DNA from: a bacterium
GTDB taxonomy: Bacteria > T1Sed10-126
Assembly: GCA_003554945.1 (NCBI GenBank)
Contig: PWHN01000057.1
Span: forward strand, 33,804 to 97,803
Reading direction: 5' to 3'
Length of the DNA: 64,000 nt
Shown: piece after piece, positions 8,645 through 17,032 of the stretch
How positions within the stretch are numbered: the stretch's first letter is position 1
Layout: each line of letters begins with the position of its first letter
Notes under the pieces: generated by a model
What the model saw: only the letters and a program-made list of their open reading frames with translations
Databases searched by the model: none
Told to the model about the DNA's origin: nothing
Position numbers and translations under genes: made by a program

Positions 8645-10216
8645 TTAGAGCGGAATGTTACCGTGCATTTTGTCTGGCCGCTGCTGGTTCTTGTCAATAA
8701 CCATTTCCAGGGATTCAACAAGCGACCGGCGGGTCTCGGCCGGGTTGATTATCTGGTCAACAAGACCGTCATCGGCAGCACGGTAAGGATTAGAAAATTT
8801 TTCACGAAACTCGTCTATTTTCTCCTGTCGTTTCAGCTCAGGGTCATCGGCCTCTTCAATTTCTCTGCTGTGAATTATGTTAACCGCTCCCTGTGCCCCC
8901 ATAACAGCAATTTCGGCGGTTGGATAGGCAATTACAGAGTCGTAGCCAAGATCACGACTGCACATGGCTACAAAAGCTCCTCCGTAGGACTTGCGCACTA
9001 TCAAACTGAGTTTGGGCACAGTTGCCTCCGCATAAGCGAAAAGCATCTTGGCGCCGTGTCGAATAACGCCACCGTGCTCCTGGCCGACCCCTGGTAGAAA
9101 TCCGGGCACGTCTACAAAGTTGATCAACGGTATGTTAAACGAGTCACATAACCTGATAAATCGGGCAATCTTGTCGGCACTGTCGATATCCAGACAACCG
9201 GCCAGCTTCTTGGGCTGATTACCAATAATTCCCACCGGATGACCGGCCAAACGTCCAAACCCAATAACACAGTTATCCGCAAAACCCGGTTTTAACTCCA
9301 TAAACTGCTGGTCGTCCAGAACCGGCCGTATAACCTCTCGCATGTCGAAAGCCTGCTTGGGATCGGTAGGGACAACTTCCAGTATCTCGTCGGTAGAACG
9401 ATCAACCGGGTCCTCGAATTGGGCTGTCGGGGGGGACTGTCTGAAATTGTCCGGTAAAAACTTGAGCAATTTCTTTACCGCGTCCAAGCACTTACGCTCA
9501 TCCGTATAAAACTGATCAGCCGTTCCTGTCTTCCTAACGTGGGTATGAGCTCCTCCGAGTTCCTGAACCCCCACCTGCTCTCCCGTGACCTCTTTTATCA
9601 CCTTGGGTCCGGTTAAAAACATGTTACTGGTCTCTTCAACCATAAAAATAAAATCTGTTATCGCCGGCGAATAAACAGCTCCCCCGGCACAAGGTCCCAT
9701 TATACAGGTTATTTGAGGAATTACGCCGGAAGCAAACGTATTATTTTTAAATATCTTACCGTATCCGTTCAGGGAATGTATCCCTTCCTGAATTCGAGCG
9801 CCACCGGAGTCATTTATCTGAATGAAAGGCACACCGTTTTCACGTGCTTTTTCCTGGACCGCGGTGATTTTTTCAGCATGCATCTCACCAAGCGAACCAC
9901 CCATAACCGTAAAATCTTGCGCCATTAGAAAAACAGGCCGCGAATCTATCTGTGCCGCTCCTGTAACCACGCCGTCGCCGGCGGGACGTTTCTCCGACAT
10001 CCCAAAGTCAGTGCAGCGGTGTTTGGTAAAGGGATTTATTTCCCGGAAAGACCCCTCGTCCACGAGAAAATCTATCCGCTCACGGGCTGTCATCTTTCCC
10101 TTTTCATGCTGCTTTTCTATTCGCTCCTCACCACCACCAAGTTCTGTCTCTTCCCTTCTTTCCTCTAACTCGTCTATAAGTTCCTGCATAGCATCTCTAT
10201 TCTGCTCGTTATCCAT
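8645..10216 (-). CDS. Acyl-CoA carboxyltransferase (MmdA-like decarboxylase alpha subunit)
   Basis: 523-residue carboxyltransferase with tandem crotonase-like domains, the size of methylmalonyl-CoA decarboxylase alpha and propionyl-CoA carboxylase beta chains. Features are the N-terminal KGKMTARERIDFLVD, QDFTVMGGSLGEMHAEKI, the oxyanion stretch GGARIQEG, GPCAGGAVYSPA, and the second-domain VPGFLPG with GAFVAMCS. It transfers the carboxyl group from the acyl-CoA to biotin. With the OadB, OadG and biotin genes immediately downstream, a Na+-pumping decarboxylase is much likelier than a carboxylase; no biotin carboxylase gene is in the window. ATG with GAGGAGAAGAG upstream. Confidence 0.92.
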   Translation of the reverse strand: MDNEQNRDAMQELIDELEERREETELGGGEERIEKQHEKGKMTARERIDFLVDEGSFREINPFTKHRCTDFGMSEKRPAGDGVVTGAAQIDSRPVFLMAQDFTVMGGSLGEMHAEKITAVQEKARENGVPFIQINDSGGARIQEGIHSLNGYGKIFKNNTFASGVIPQITCIMGPCAGGAVYSPAITDFIFMVEETSNMFLTGPKVIKEVTGEQVGVQELGGAHTHVRKTGTADQFYTDERKCLDAVKKLLKFLPDNFRQSPPTAQFEDPVDRSTDEILEVVPTDPKQAFDMREVIRPVLDDQQFMELKPGFADNCVIGFGRLAGHPVGIIGNQPKKLAGCLDIDSADKIARFIRLCDSFNIPLINFVDVPGFLPGVGQEHGGVIRHGAKMLFAYAEATVPKLSLIVRKSYGGAFVAMCSRDLGYDSVIAYPTAEIAVMGAQGAVNIIHSREIEEADDPELKRQEKIDEFREKFSNPYRAADDGLVDQIINPAETRRSLVESLEMVIDKNQQRPDKMHGNIPL

Positions 10217-10348
10217 TGTGAACTCTTCTCCTCATTTTATAAAAATCATCCGCTCGTCCAAAATTAACTGTATGGTTAAATGTGCCTTTCCCCATCAATC
10301 TGTTTTTAAATGAAGAAAACGCTTGTTATCGGATAAATTTTTTCGAGT

Positions 10349-10786
10349 TTAAGCGGGGTCTACGTAAAACAGCGTATCGTCTTTACTTACCGGCTCGGCG
10401 TCGGTTTTGCAGACTTCTTTGATCGTCCCCTTGCACTCGGCTTCAATCTCATTCATTAACTTCATCGCTTCAATGATACAGACGGTTGTCGAGTAACTGA
10501 CTTTGTCACCGGGCTGCACAAAAGGTTCGGCGTCCGGTGCCGGTGCTTCGTAGAATGTACCCACCATAGGCGCCTCAATAGCAACCCAATTCTCCGCCGG
10601 GGCTCCCTGCGCCCGGGGTTTTGCTCCCCGAACAGCCTGAGGCGCACTTTCGGCGGCGGGCGCAACAGCTCCCGGTGGGGTCGAACTAAGTTTTACCTCA
10701 AACTCTTCATCCGTCCAACCGAGTTCTGTGAGCGCGGCCTCTTCTTTCAACTGCGCTATCTCCTGTAACGTTTGCCAGGGAATCAC
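10349..10786 (-). CDS. accB: Acetyl-CoA-carboxylase-type biotin carrier protein (AccB-like)
   Basis: 145-residue BCCP. The N-terminal helix (WQTLQEIAQLKEEAALTELGW) and a following beta strand match AccB. A Pro/Ala-rich linker (36-65) leads to the biotinyl domain VAIEAPMVGTFYEAPAPDAEPFV with EAMKL (Lys109). The YEAPAPDAEPFV thumb is typical of true BCCP and absent from the MmdC-like protein. The GTG start overlaps the hflX stop (GTGA). Whether it serves fatty-acid synthesis or the neighbouring decarboxylase is unresolved: no AccC is linked, and a 132-nt gap separates it from the carboxyltransferase. Confidence 0.88.
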   Translation of the reverse strand: MIPWQTLQEIAQLKEEAALTELGWTDEEFEVKLSSTPPGAVAPAAESAPQAVRGAKPRAQGAPAENWVAIEAPMVGTFYEAPAPDAEPFVQPGDKVSYSTTVCIIEAMKLMNEIEAECKGTIKEVCKTDAEPVSKDDTLFYVDPA

Positions 10787-11934
10787 TGCGAGATCATCTC
10801 CCTTAAAGGTAGATTTTTTGCATAATCTGGTCTTTCAATTAATTTGTTTTCAAGTAAATAACGGTATATTGATTCCTTTAGTTTCGTCAACCCTTCTCCG
10901 GTCCGGGCGGAAACAAAATAAGCATCAGGGAATTGTTTCTGGTAACGTTCAACCAGTCCCTCACTGGCCAGATCAATTTTGTTAAAAACTTTAAAAATAG
11001 GTCGTTCGGCAACACCCAATTCTTCCAACAATTCCGTCACTGTGTTCATTTTTTCCTGCAACCGTGCCCCGGTAATATCAATCACGTGGAGCAGACAATG
11101 AGCTCTGTCCAACTCCTCCAGAGTGGCAATAAAAGCATCCTTTAGCTTGGGAGGCATACGCTGAATAAATCCAACGGTATCAGTGAGAAGAAAATAGCGG
11201 TCCCCTTCAAGATGAACTCTCCGGGTCTTTGTATCCAGGGTTGCAAAAAGCATATCCTCTTCCCGCTCTTCTGAATCAGAAAATTTATTTAAAAGTGTTG
11301 TCTTGCCGCTGTTAGTATAACCAACCAGACTAATTTCAGGGATTCCCCTGCGATTTTTTCGCTGCGTTCTCCGTTTGTCTCTAATGCTCTGCAACCGCGT
11401 CTCAAGCTGGTGAATACGTTCGCGCAAATCACGCTCCTTGATTGTCATTTTTGTTTCCCCGGGACCACGTGTCCCTATCCCGGCACCGGGATTCGTCAGA
11501 GCCCACCCCCAACCCCGCTTGCGGGGCAGGTTGTGCTGAAGTTGGGCCAGCTCTACCTGCATTTTTGCGTCCTTGGTATGAGCACGCTGAGCAAAAATAT
11601 CAAGAATAAGATCCGTCCGGTCAATCACCTTGACTGGAAACTTCTCCCGCAATTTGTCGTGCTGAGCGGGCTTCAGGTTCTCATTAAATATAACCAGGTC
11701 AAAATCCTTCGATTTTTCAGCCAGTTCTTTTACTTTACCCGAACCTATCATCGTCGAAGGATCCGGTTTTGACCGTTGCTGTATTTCTATCTCTTCCAGC
11801 CTCGCGCCGGCGGTAGCAGCTAAAAGACCAAGCTCACGTAACTCCTCTTTCAGAGCACGTCCACTCGAACGCCAGCCATCAATTGCCACTCCCAGCGCCA
11901 CTTCTACATCATTGGAGCTCGTATTTTTGCTCAA
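10783..11934 (-). CDS. hflX: Ribosome-associated GTPase HflX
   Basis: HflX splits or rescues stalled 70S ribosomes using GTP. The N-terminal HflX domain includes TMIGSGKVKEL (61-71) and NPGAGIGTRGPGETK (148-162), followed by a coiled-coil linker. The G domain carries GYTNSGKTT (205-213), DTVGFI (252-257), FNKID (317-321) and SARTGEG. At 383 residues it is slightly short. The start is uncertain: TTG at 11934 lies inside the miaA end, and no ATG exists near the N-terminus. The miaA-hflX pairing is widespread. Confidence 0.93.
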   Translation of the reverse strand: MSKNTSSNDVEVALGVAIDGWRSSGRALKEELRELGLLAATAGARLEEIEIQQRSKPDPSTMIGSGKVKELAEKSKDFDLVIFNENLKPAQHDKLREKFPVKVIDRTDLILDIFAQRAHTKDAKMQVELAQLQHNLPRKRGWGWALTNPGAGIGTRGPGETKMTIKERDLRERIHQLETRLQSIRDKRRTQRKNRRGIPEISLVGYTNSGKTTLLNKFSDSEEREEDMLFATLDTKTRRVHLEGDRYFLLTDTVGFIQRMPPKLKDAFIATLEELDRAHCLLHVIDITGARLQEKMNTVTELLEELGVAERPIFKVFNKIDLASEGLVERYQKQFPDAYFVSARTGEGLTKLKESIYRYLLENKLIERPDYAKNLPLREMISQ

Positions 11935-12865
11935 TTACCCGAATCAACTCCTCGCTATCCGTTTCCGGATGACCGCTGATATCCGTAGGCATCTGGTCAA
12001 ACCAGCGGATCTGTTTACGTGCAAATTTTTTAGTTCGCCGTGTTATATTATCAATTGCTTCTTCTCTTGTCAGCTCCCCCTGCAAGCACCTCAGCCCTTC
12101 AGTAAAACCAATAGCCTGCTTAATATTTCGGTTCAGATCTTTACGCTGCTGCAGTTGTTCAACTTCCTCAACCAACCCTTCCTCAAACATCTGCTCCGCC
12201 CGCCTTCTAATTCGCCTGTATAGTTCCTCCCGTGGTCTTTTCAAATAGACCAGAAGCGGGTTCAGACCGTTGCGAAATTGTTTCTCGCCACTTATTAACT
12301 CTGTCTTAGTCCGTCCGGTCTCGTGATAAATTTCTAGCGCTCTAATAATGCGCCTCAGATCATTAGGATGAATATTTTCTGCCGCCTGGGGATCAATTTC
12401 CAGCAGTTCTTGATGCAGCACCCGGCTTCCCGCTTCTTGAGCTCGCTCACGCAACCGGGCGCGGTATTCAGGATTAGCAGCGGGCATTTCGTCGAGACCA
12501 TAAAGGTATTTTTGAATATACATCGCAGTGCCACCGACCAGGACCGGTAGCCGGGCCGATTTAACCGCTGCTTCTACCGCCTCCTCAGCCAGTTTTAGAA
12601 AAGCAGCAACGTCAAAATTTTCGGCCGGATCCAGCTCATTTACACCGCTATGCTTAATTTCGGCCAATACTCCCGCCGGCGGACTGGCGGTCGCCACGTC
12701 AAACCCACGATAAACCTGCATCGAATCGGCAGAAATAACGTGGATTGAATAACCATTGAGATTGTTATAAACAAAGCTCGATTTACCGACAGCCGTCGGC
12801 CCAACTATTATTAAAGGTTTTTTCTTGTCCAGTTTAACTGCCTTTAAACCTCCATCCACTGCCAC
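11909..12865 (-). CDS. miaA: tRNA dimethylallyltransferase MiaA
   Basis: Transfers a dimethylallyl group to A37 of tRNAs reading UNN codons. P-loop GPTAVGKSS (22-30), then SADSMQVYRGFD, VGGTAMYI and the DLRRIIRALE stretch are family landmarks. The C-terminal half (IKQAIGFTEG, RRTKKFARKQIRWF) is complete. At 318 residues the length is normal. The start is GTG at 12865 (or GTG six bases later) with a weak ribosome site. The 3' end overlaps hflX by 26 nt, so translation is coupled. Confidence 0.95.
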   Translation of the reverse strand: MAVDGGLKAVKLDKKKPLIIVGPTAVGKSSFVYNNLNGYSIHVISADSMQVYRGFDVATASPPAGVLAEIKHSGVNELDPAENFDVAAFLKLAEEAVEAAVKSARLPVLVGGTAMYIQKYLYGLDEMPAANPEYRARLRERAQEAGSRVLHQELLEIDPQAAENIHPNDLRRIIRALEIYHETGRTKTELISGEKQFRNGLNPLLVYLKRPREELYRRIRRRAEQMFEEGLVEEVEQLQQRKDLNRNIKQAIGFTEGLRCLQGELTREEAIDNITRRTKKFARKQIRWFDQMPTDISGHPETDSEELIRVIEQKYELQ

Positions 12866-12990
12866 TATAACGGTAAGTAAGATTTTTTGTTTGCAGCAAA
12901 ATTCAGATCGCCGGGAAACACTACCGGTTCCTAAATTTGCCCTTTATTTTAACAAAAATACCCCGGTTTAAGCCAAACAATTTTTAATAT

Positions 12991-13060
12991 CTGCTCACCT
13001 TATCTTTCCCCCGTCAAGTAAGAAAACGAAACGTCCCCCCCTTCAAGAGTGGAAAGCTTT
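12991..13060. repeat. Partial copies of two dispersed intergenic repeats
   Basis: The 271-base spacer upstream of miaA contains CTCACCTTATCTTTCCCCC (12994-13012), identical to the left arm of the element at 33838. Next to it is CCCCCCTTCAAGAGTGGAAAG, a diverged form of the module at about 110-140. No gene is seen in this spacer. Confidence 0.6.
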
Positions 13061-13136
13061 TCGGCGAGACTCGATTTCGTCTTTGTCGGTAGGTTTTGAA
13101 CTAGGGTTGGAGGGTATTTCCGAGAAAAACTGTTAA

Positions 13137-13340
13137 TCAAGCCAGCTCGTCCACAAACTGCCCTTCAAAATCGAGCTCGGGCCGTTCAAGAACTTCTACC
13201 ATGATTTCTATCCTCTGCAAACGACGCCTTAAGTCAGAACTTGACGCCTGAGCGGTAGAGGCGGAAGACGAACCGGTCTGCCTGGTTACAGGCCCACTAT
13301 TTAACGAAGCACCGGCACCACTGACTACGCCCGTACTCAT
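13137..13340 (-). CDS. Small hypothetical protein
   Basis: 67 residues. ATG at 13340 is chosen because GGGGAGG lies 8 nt upstream; the longer reading to 13406 would overlap the promoter. The N-terminal half is a low-complexity Ser/Gly/Ala/Thr segment. The C-terminal half is an amphipathic, probably coiled helix (DLRRRLQRIEIMVEVLERPEL) with an acidic tail. No family recognised. It is divergent from trxB with its own good promoter, which supports it being real. Confidence 0.55.
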   Translation of the reverse strand: MSTGVVSGAGASLNSGPVTRQTGSSSASTAQASSSDLRRRLQRIEIMVEVLERPELDFEGQFVDELA

Positions 13341-13388
13341 GAATCTTCTACCTCCCCTTTCAATCTCGCCCATTTTCCTACCATTTAA

Positions 13389-13417
13389 AATATAATACAA
13401 TCTCACCTCAGAGTCAA
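13389..13417 (-). promoter_or_regulatory. Predicted sigma70-type promoter for the small hypothetical gene
   Basis: On the minus strand TTGACT (13417-13412) and TATATT (13394-13389) are separated by 17 nt, close to consensus. Initiation near 13382 would give a 40-base leader to ATG 13340. A weaker plus-strand TTGACC at 13421 with an AT-rich -10 region may drive trxB in the opposite direction. Confidence 0.55.
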
Positions 13418-13509
13418 CTTTTGACCCGACAAAACCAAAAATATTTTATATAATTTTGCACGAAAAAAAGTAACATCGCTGTTAATTTAAACAGGAGGCC
13501 TAATTTTTA

Positions 13510-14514
13510 ATGAAAATTTATGACACAGTAATAATTGGCTCCGGTGCCGCCGGACTGACTGCAGCCATATATACGGCAAGAGACGGCTTGAAGACCGCCG
13601 TTCTGGCCGGAAATACTCCGGGCGGCCAACTTACTCAAACCCCCGACGTCGAAAATTATCCCGGCTTTCCCGAGGGAATATCCGGCTCTGAATTAATGCA
13701 AAGAGCACGAACACAGGCCGAAAATTTTGGTGCCGAAATATTGCCTGTGCTGGCCAGATCGGCTGATTTTTCGGATCTGCCCTACACCATAGAAACTACT
13801 GACAATACTGTTAGAGGCCAGAGCGTAATTATTGCCAGCGGTGCCAGCGCTCGCTGGCTTGGTTTAGAATCCGAAACCAAATACCGCGGAAAAGGTGTCT
13901 CGGCCTGCGCCACCTGTGACGGTTTCTTTTTTCAGGGCGAGGAAGTTCTGGTAATTGGCGGCAGTGACGCCGCCGCAGAGGAGGCACTATTCCTCACAAA
14001 ATTCGCCCGCCGGGTTCGCATTTTACACAGACGCGATGACCTGCGCGCCTCAAATGCTCTTAAACAACGACTGAAAGCAAACGATAAAATCGAAATACTC
14101 TGGAATACTGAGCTTATAGAGGTACTGGGAGACGGTGAGAAAGTTACCGGTGCCCGAGTTATTACACACCCTGACGGCCACCCGAAAAATAAGTTAAACC
14201 AGGAGGATCAGTTGATCGAGGAAAAAGAACTCGAATGTGCTGGTATATTTATTGCCATTGGCCACTCCCCCAACACCGATTTTCTTGAATCAACCGCTGT
14301 AAAAACGGACAAACGTGGCTATATCATTGCAGAAAATGAAGTTTTTACCGGTGTCGAGGGGGTCTTTGCCGCCGGCGACGCAGCTGACTCTCGCTATCAA
14401 CAGGCTGTTACAGCAGCCGGTACAGGATGCAAAGCAGCCCTGGAAGTGGAAAGATTCCTGGCCGGTTGCAGAACCTACCAAAGCATCTCCCCTCCCCTGG
14501 AGGGAGGGGATTAA
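13510..14514 (+). CDS. trxB: Thioredoxin-disulfide reductase TrxB
   Basis: Low-molecular-weight flavoprotein reducing thioredoxin. FAD loop GSGAAGL (10-16), active-site CATCDG (Cys133, Cys136), a Rossmann loop VIGGSDAAAEEA and the C-terminal FAD motif GDAADSRYQQAVTAAGTG are all present. AGGAGG is 11 nt upstream of ATG. The homologous part ends near GCKAALEVERFL; the final residues (about SISPPLEGGD) and the stop are encoded by an inserted GC-rich palindromic repeat. The NADP-binding arginines are not strict (ILHRRDDLRAS), so NADH or F420-type variants cannot be excluded. Confidence 0.94.
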   Translation: MKIYDTVIIGSGAAGLTAAIYTARDGLKTAVLAGNTPGGQLTQTPDVENYPGFPEGISGSELMQRARTQAENFGAEILPVLARSADFSDLPYTIETTDNTVRGQSVIIASGASARWLGLESETKYRGKGVSACATCDGFFFQGEEVLVIGGSDAAAEEALFLTKFARRVRILHRRDDLRASNALKQRLKANDKIEILWNTELIEVLGDGEKVTGARVITHPDGHPKNKLNQEDQLIEEKELECAGIFIAIGHSPNTDFLESTAVKTDKRGYIIAENEVFTGVEGVFAAGDAADSRYQQAVTAAGTGCKAALEVERFLAGCRTYQSISPPLEGGD

Positions 14515-14527
14515 GGGGAGGGGGGGG
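14486..14527. repeat. GC-rich palindromic repeat overlapping the trxB 3' end
   Basis: CTCCCCTCCCCTGGAGGGAG followed by GGGATTAAGGGGAGGGGGG forms a strong imperfect palindrome. Relatives sit at about 21211, 33850, 37064, 46425, 51155, 54406 and 54846. Here it runs across the trxB stop codon (14512-14514). Confidence 0.8.
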
Positions 14528-14575
14528 AAGGAATTTTGGAACCTTTCGGTAGATTCTGGCCGGTTAAAAAATCTC

Positions 14576-14603
14576 TTGTTTTCTTTGATAATTTAACTAT
14601 AAT
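14576..14603 (+). promoter_or_regulatory. Predicted promoter for the 14.7-kb hypothetical gene
   Basis: TTGTTT (14576-14581) and a perfect TATAAT (14598-14603) are 16 nt apart, about 100 bases before the start at 14702. A CACCTGTAAAGA...CAGGTG segment in the leader could form a small hairpin. Confidence 0.45.
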
Positions 14604-14701
14604 GGAATTATAGTAATTCTCACTTGGGCCTTCACCTGTAAAGAATCAGGTGCTAATAGCTGCTTTTACAGGTTATGCTCAGGTCATGCTGGAGTGATAA
14701 A

Positions 14702-15232
14702 ATGAGTAAAATGAGCAACGATGACTTAGAAAAGATTATTGAGCTTGACATTGAGTCCGAGCTGCAGCCGTGGCCTGAGGACATGAGTCAAATATTTGAG
14801 GCAGTTGTAACTACTGACAAAGTCGACGAACAGACCCTCCGCGAGTATCTTTACTCAACAAGGCCTTCCCTTAAGGACATCTCCCGGGCACTTCAGATGG
14901 TCGCTGAAAGCCAGCGCAACAATATATCAAGCGACAGCTTTGAAAAAATTAGTCAGGGCCTAGAAATATTAGGACCACAAGTTGACCTTGGACTACCGGA
15001 CGAAGAACTGCAAAATGTCTACGACAGATTAATAGAGCTCCTGAAAAAAACTCAGGAAAATGGCGAAATTGATATTGATAAAGTAATTCTACACTCCATC
15101 TTCATACTGGTGGGGACCATAGTCGCCAGCATAACCATACCACATCTGATAAAAAAACGTGACGAATACGGCGATCAGGTGGGGAAAGCCATTGACTGGC
15201 TAAAAGATATTTTCCAAAAAGAAACAGACTAA
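14702..15232 (+). CDS. Hypothetical protein with one C-terminal membrane helix
   Basis: 176 residues from ATG 14702, which has TGGAG 8-9 nt upstream; an upstream ATG at 14675 lacks a ribosome site. The protein is mostly helical and acidic, with about 125 soluble residues containing an ISRALQMVAESQRNN stretch. A single hydrophobic helix (ILHSIFILVGTIVASITIPHL) and a short basic-acidic tail follow. No known family recognised. It stands alone between trxB and the cold-shock gene with its own promoter. Confidence 0.7.
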   Translation: MSKMSNDDLEKIIELDIESELQPWPEDMSQIFEAVVTTDKVDEQTLREYLYSTRPSLKDISRALQMVAESQRNNISSDSFEKISQGLEILGPQVDLGLPDEELQNVYDRLIELLKKTQENGEIDIDKVILHSIFILVGTIVASITIPHLIKKRDEYGDQVGKAIDWLKDIFQKETD

Positions 15233-15255
15233 TTTCAGTTATTAATAATTATTGT

Positions 15256-15284
15256 TTGCTACTGTAGCTTCTTTATGCTATAGT
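15256..15284 (+). promoter_or_regulatory. Predicted cold-shock gene promoter
   Basis: TTGCTA (15256-15261) and TATAGT (15279-15284) have 17-nt spacing. The roughly 80-base leader that follows holds AAAGCCTGA...GGGCTTTCAGG, able to fold into a stem before AGGAGG. Structured leaders are common on cold-shock mRNAs; a thermosensing role here is inference. Confidence 0.5.
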
Positions 15285-15371
15285 TTGGTTGAAAGCAACA
15301 GTTTAAAGCCTGACAGACCGTTATGACGGGCTTTCAGGTTAGAATACTACGCAGCAAAGGAGGTTGTCACA

Positions 15372-15572
15372 GTGCCAACAGGGACCGTTAAATGGTTTGA
15401 TGACGCCAAGGGTTACGGCTTCATTGAACAAGAAACGGGCGAGGATGTATTTGTCCACTTCTCGGACATTGAAGTCGAAGGTTACAAAACCCTCGACGAA
15501 AACCAGGAAGTCGAGTTTGAACTCGAAGAAACTGAAAAAGGCCTCGCCGCTGTCGAAGTTACCCCGCTTTAG
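15372..15572 (+). CDS. Cold-shock domain protein (CspA family)
   Basis: 66-residue single cold-shock domain that binds single-stranded RNA and acts as an RNA chaperone. RNP1 KGYGFI and RNP2 DVFVHF are intact, with the family opening [12 protein letters not shown]. The start codon is GTG at 15372, with AGGAGG 8 nt upstream. The protein is unusually acidic for the family (many Glu), matching the acidic bias of neighbours. It is followed by a strong bidirectional terminator. Confidence 0.95.
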   Translation: MPTGTVKWFDDAKGYGFIEQETGEDVFVHFSDIEVEGYKTLDENQEVEFELEETEKGLAAVEVTPL

Positions 15573-15600
15573 GTGAGGTTAAGTTCACCAAGCGTTATAT

Positions 15601-15646
15601 AAAAGAGCTTCCTCCGGGTTAACCCGGAGGAAGCTCTTTTTTTTGT
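15601..15646 (+). terminator. Bidirectional intrinsic terminator
   Basis: AAAAGAGCTTCCTCCGGGTT and its exact reverse complement form a perfect 40-bp palindrome (15601-15640) with T-runs at both ends. It sits between the convergent cold-shock gene and the HAD phosphatase gene, and can end transcripts from both sides. Confidence 0.95.
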
Positions 15647-15652
15647 ACTGTT

Positions 15653-16405
15653 TTAGTCCTGCAGCCAGCGCTTCATAAGCTCCAGAACACCGTAGGCCGC
15701 CTGGTTTTCCAGCAAGATTCCGTCGTTGCTTTTTACCGCTTCTCGGACGATCGGTTCAGCGTTGGCAACAGCAGCAGATAAATAGCCGTAACGCCCGTCA
15801 AGCATATCGATATCGTTGGCCGAATCACCAACACAAATAACCTCCGGTGACTCAAGCGAAGTAGTTCGCTCGAGCCGTTTCAAACAGCGTCCCTTCCCCA
15901 CTTCTTTCGGGGCCAGTGTAAGATGAACACGATTACGCAGGGTCTGTTGCCCTTTTTTCAACATTTTTTTCAAAAATTCTTCGGCTTCAATAGCCTCTGC
16001 TTCCGAAGCAAAAATTAAGTGCCCGTGCTCATTATCTGGCTCCAGCTCTGCTTTGTTAAGACAACGAAGAAGCTTGGGCAGTAGCTCCTTCCAATCACTA
16101 TCAACTTCTTGAGTTCGACGCCGTAGTCTCGAATTCCACTCCTCATCAGCCTCAAATCTATCCCCTCTGTTAAAATGGATAAACCTTTCTCGAGATATAA
16201 TCGTTCCGGGACGCTGAGGCCAGTTCTCACTAAATTTACGCACCTGTTCAAAACTGCGGCCGGTCGCCACAATCCAGCGGCAGTCTTCTAATAGCTGACT
16301 ATCAAGCAGGTAAAAAAATTCCCACGGTGGGTCGGTAGTGTCGGGTAAAAATAGAGTGCTATCAAGGTCGGTTACAAATACGCTAATATCGGCAAGTCGA
16401 GTCAT
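15653..16405 (-). CDS. HAD-superfamily phosphatase (sucrose/mannosyl-phosphoglycerate phosphatase-like)
   Basis: 250-residue HAD hydrolase. Motif I is DLDSTLF (14-20) with two aspartates, and the IVATGRS segment is motif II. The cap region contains Lys/Arg-rich turns. Motif IV is VICVGDSANDIDML. The closing CVGDSxND arrangement and C2-type cap size resemble sucrose-phosphatase and mannosyl-3-phosphoglycerate phosphatase relatives; Cof-type sugar phosphatases are an alternative. A compatible-solute role would suit salt adaptation but is not shown. Its start abuts the exonuclease stop. Confidence 0.8.
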   Translation of the reverse strand: MTRLADISVFVTDLDSTLFLPDTTDPPWEFFYLLDSQLLEDCRWIVATGRSFEQVRKFSENWPQRPGTIISRERFIHFNRGDRFEADEEWNSRLRRRTQEVDSDWKELLPKLLRCLNKAELEPDNEHGHLIFASEAEAIEAEEFLKKMLKKGQQTLRNRVHLTLAPKEVGKGRCLKRLERTTSLESPEVICVGDSANDIDMLDGRYGYLSAAVANAEPIVREAVKSNDGILLENQAAYGVLELMKRWLQD

Positions 16406-17032
16406 CTAACCGGCTGCTTTTTCAGCTGCTGCCTCCAGCTTTGGCTCGTAAAAATTTAACAGCTCACAGTAAATACGATAATTTTTGCGGGCGCCCGATA
16501 GACCGGTGTGAGTGGTAGGGTCATCAGCATTGTAGTGCTGCGGCTCATCGTCCAGGCCAAGCAGGTCAATAATCTCACTGGAGTGCAATTTACTTATCCC
16601 CATTCCCCAGGCCAGTGAGGGCAAATCCATCACATAGTCGTGCACAACGTCAATATGTTTTCCCGCTTTTTGAAACATCTGATCCAGAAAAGCAGAGTCA
16701 AACGAAGAACGATAAGCACTCATCATCACCTGCTTATCGGCCGCATGTTCGTCATAAAAATCAACTATTTCTTCCACTGTTTCCTCGGCGGTTAAGGTGT
16801 CAAACTCCTCCCACTTCTCCACACTGAAGCCGTTACAACGGGCGGCTCCGGGCATCGTCCGCTCGGGATGTGCGGGCATAACGCGACGGTGATAATTGGC
16901 TATCTCACCATCCCGCGGATCAGCAAGTACTATTCCCACGTCGATAACTTCATGATAACCGGGATTGAGCCCGGTTGTTTCTACGTCGGTAAAGGCTATC
17001 AGCCAGTCCTCTTCTTCAAATATAGCTAACAT
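16406..17032 (-). CDS. DnaQ-like 3'-5' exonuclease
   Basis: 208-residue DEDD-family exonuclease. ExoI is FTDVETTGLNPG (Asp, Glu metal ligands), with an internal ExoII-like SSFDSAFLDQMF. ExoIII is the HYNADDPTTHTG segment, where His and Asp are spaced as in DEDDh enzymes. No polymerase or other domain is attached, so it could be a proofreading-like, RNase T-like or repair nuclease. It is co-transcribed with the HAD gene, with no gap. Confidence 0.8.
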   Translation of the reverse strand: MLAIFEEEDWLIAFTDVETTGLNPGYHEVIDVGIVLADPRDGEIANYHRRVMPAHPERTMPGAARCNGFSVEKWEEFDTLTAEETVEEIVDFYDEHAADKQVMMSAYRSSFDSAFLDQMFQKAGKHIDVVHDYVMDLPSLAWGMGISKLHSSEIIDLLGLDDEPQHYNADDPTTHTGLSGARKNYRIYCELLNFYEPKLEAAAEKAAG

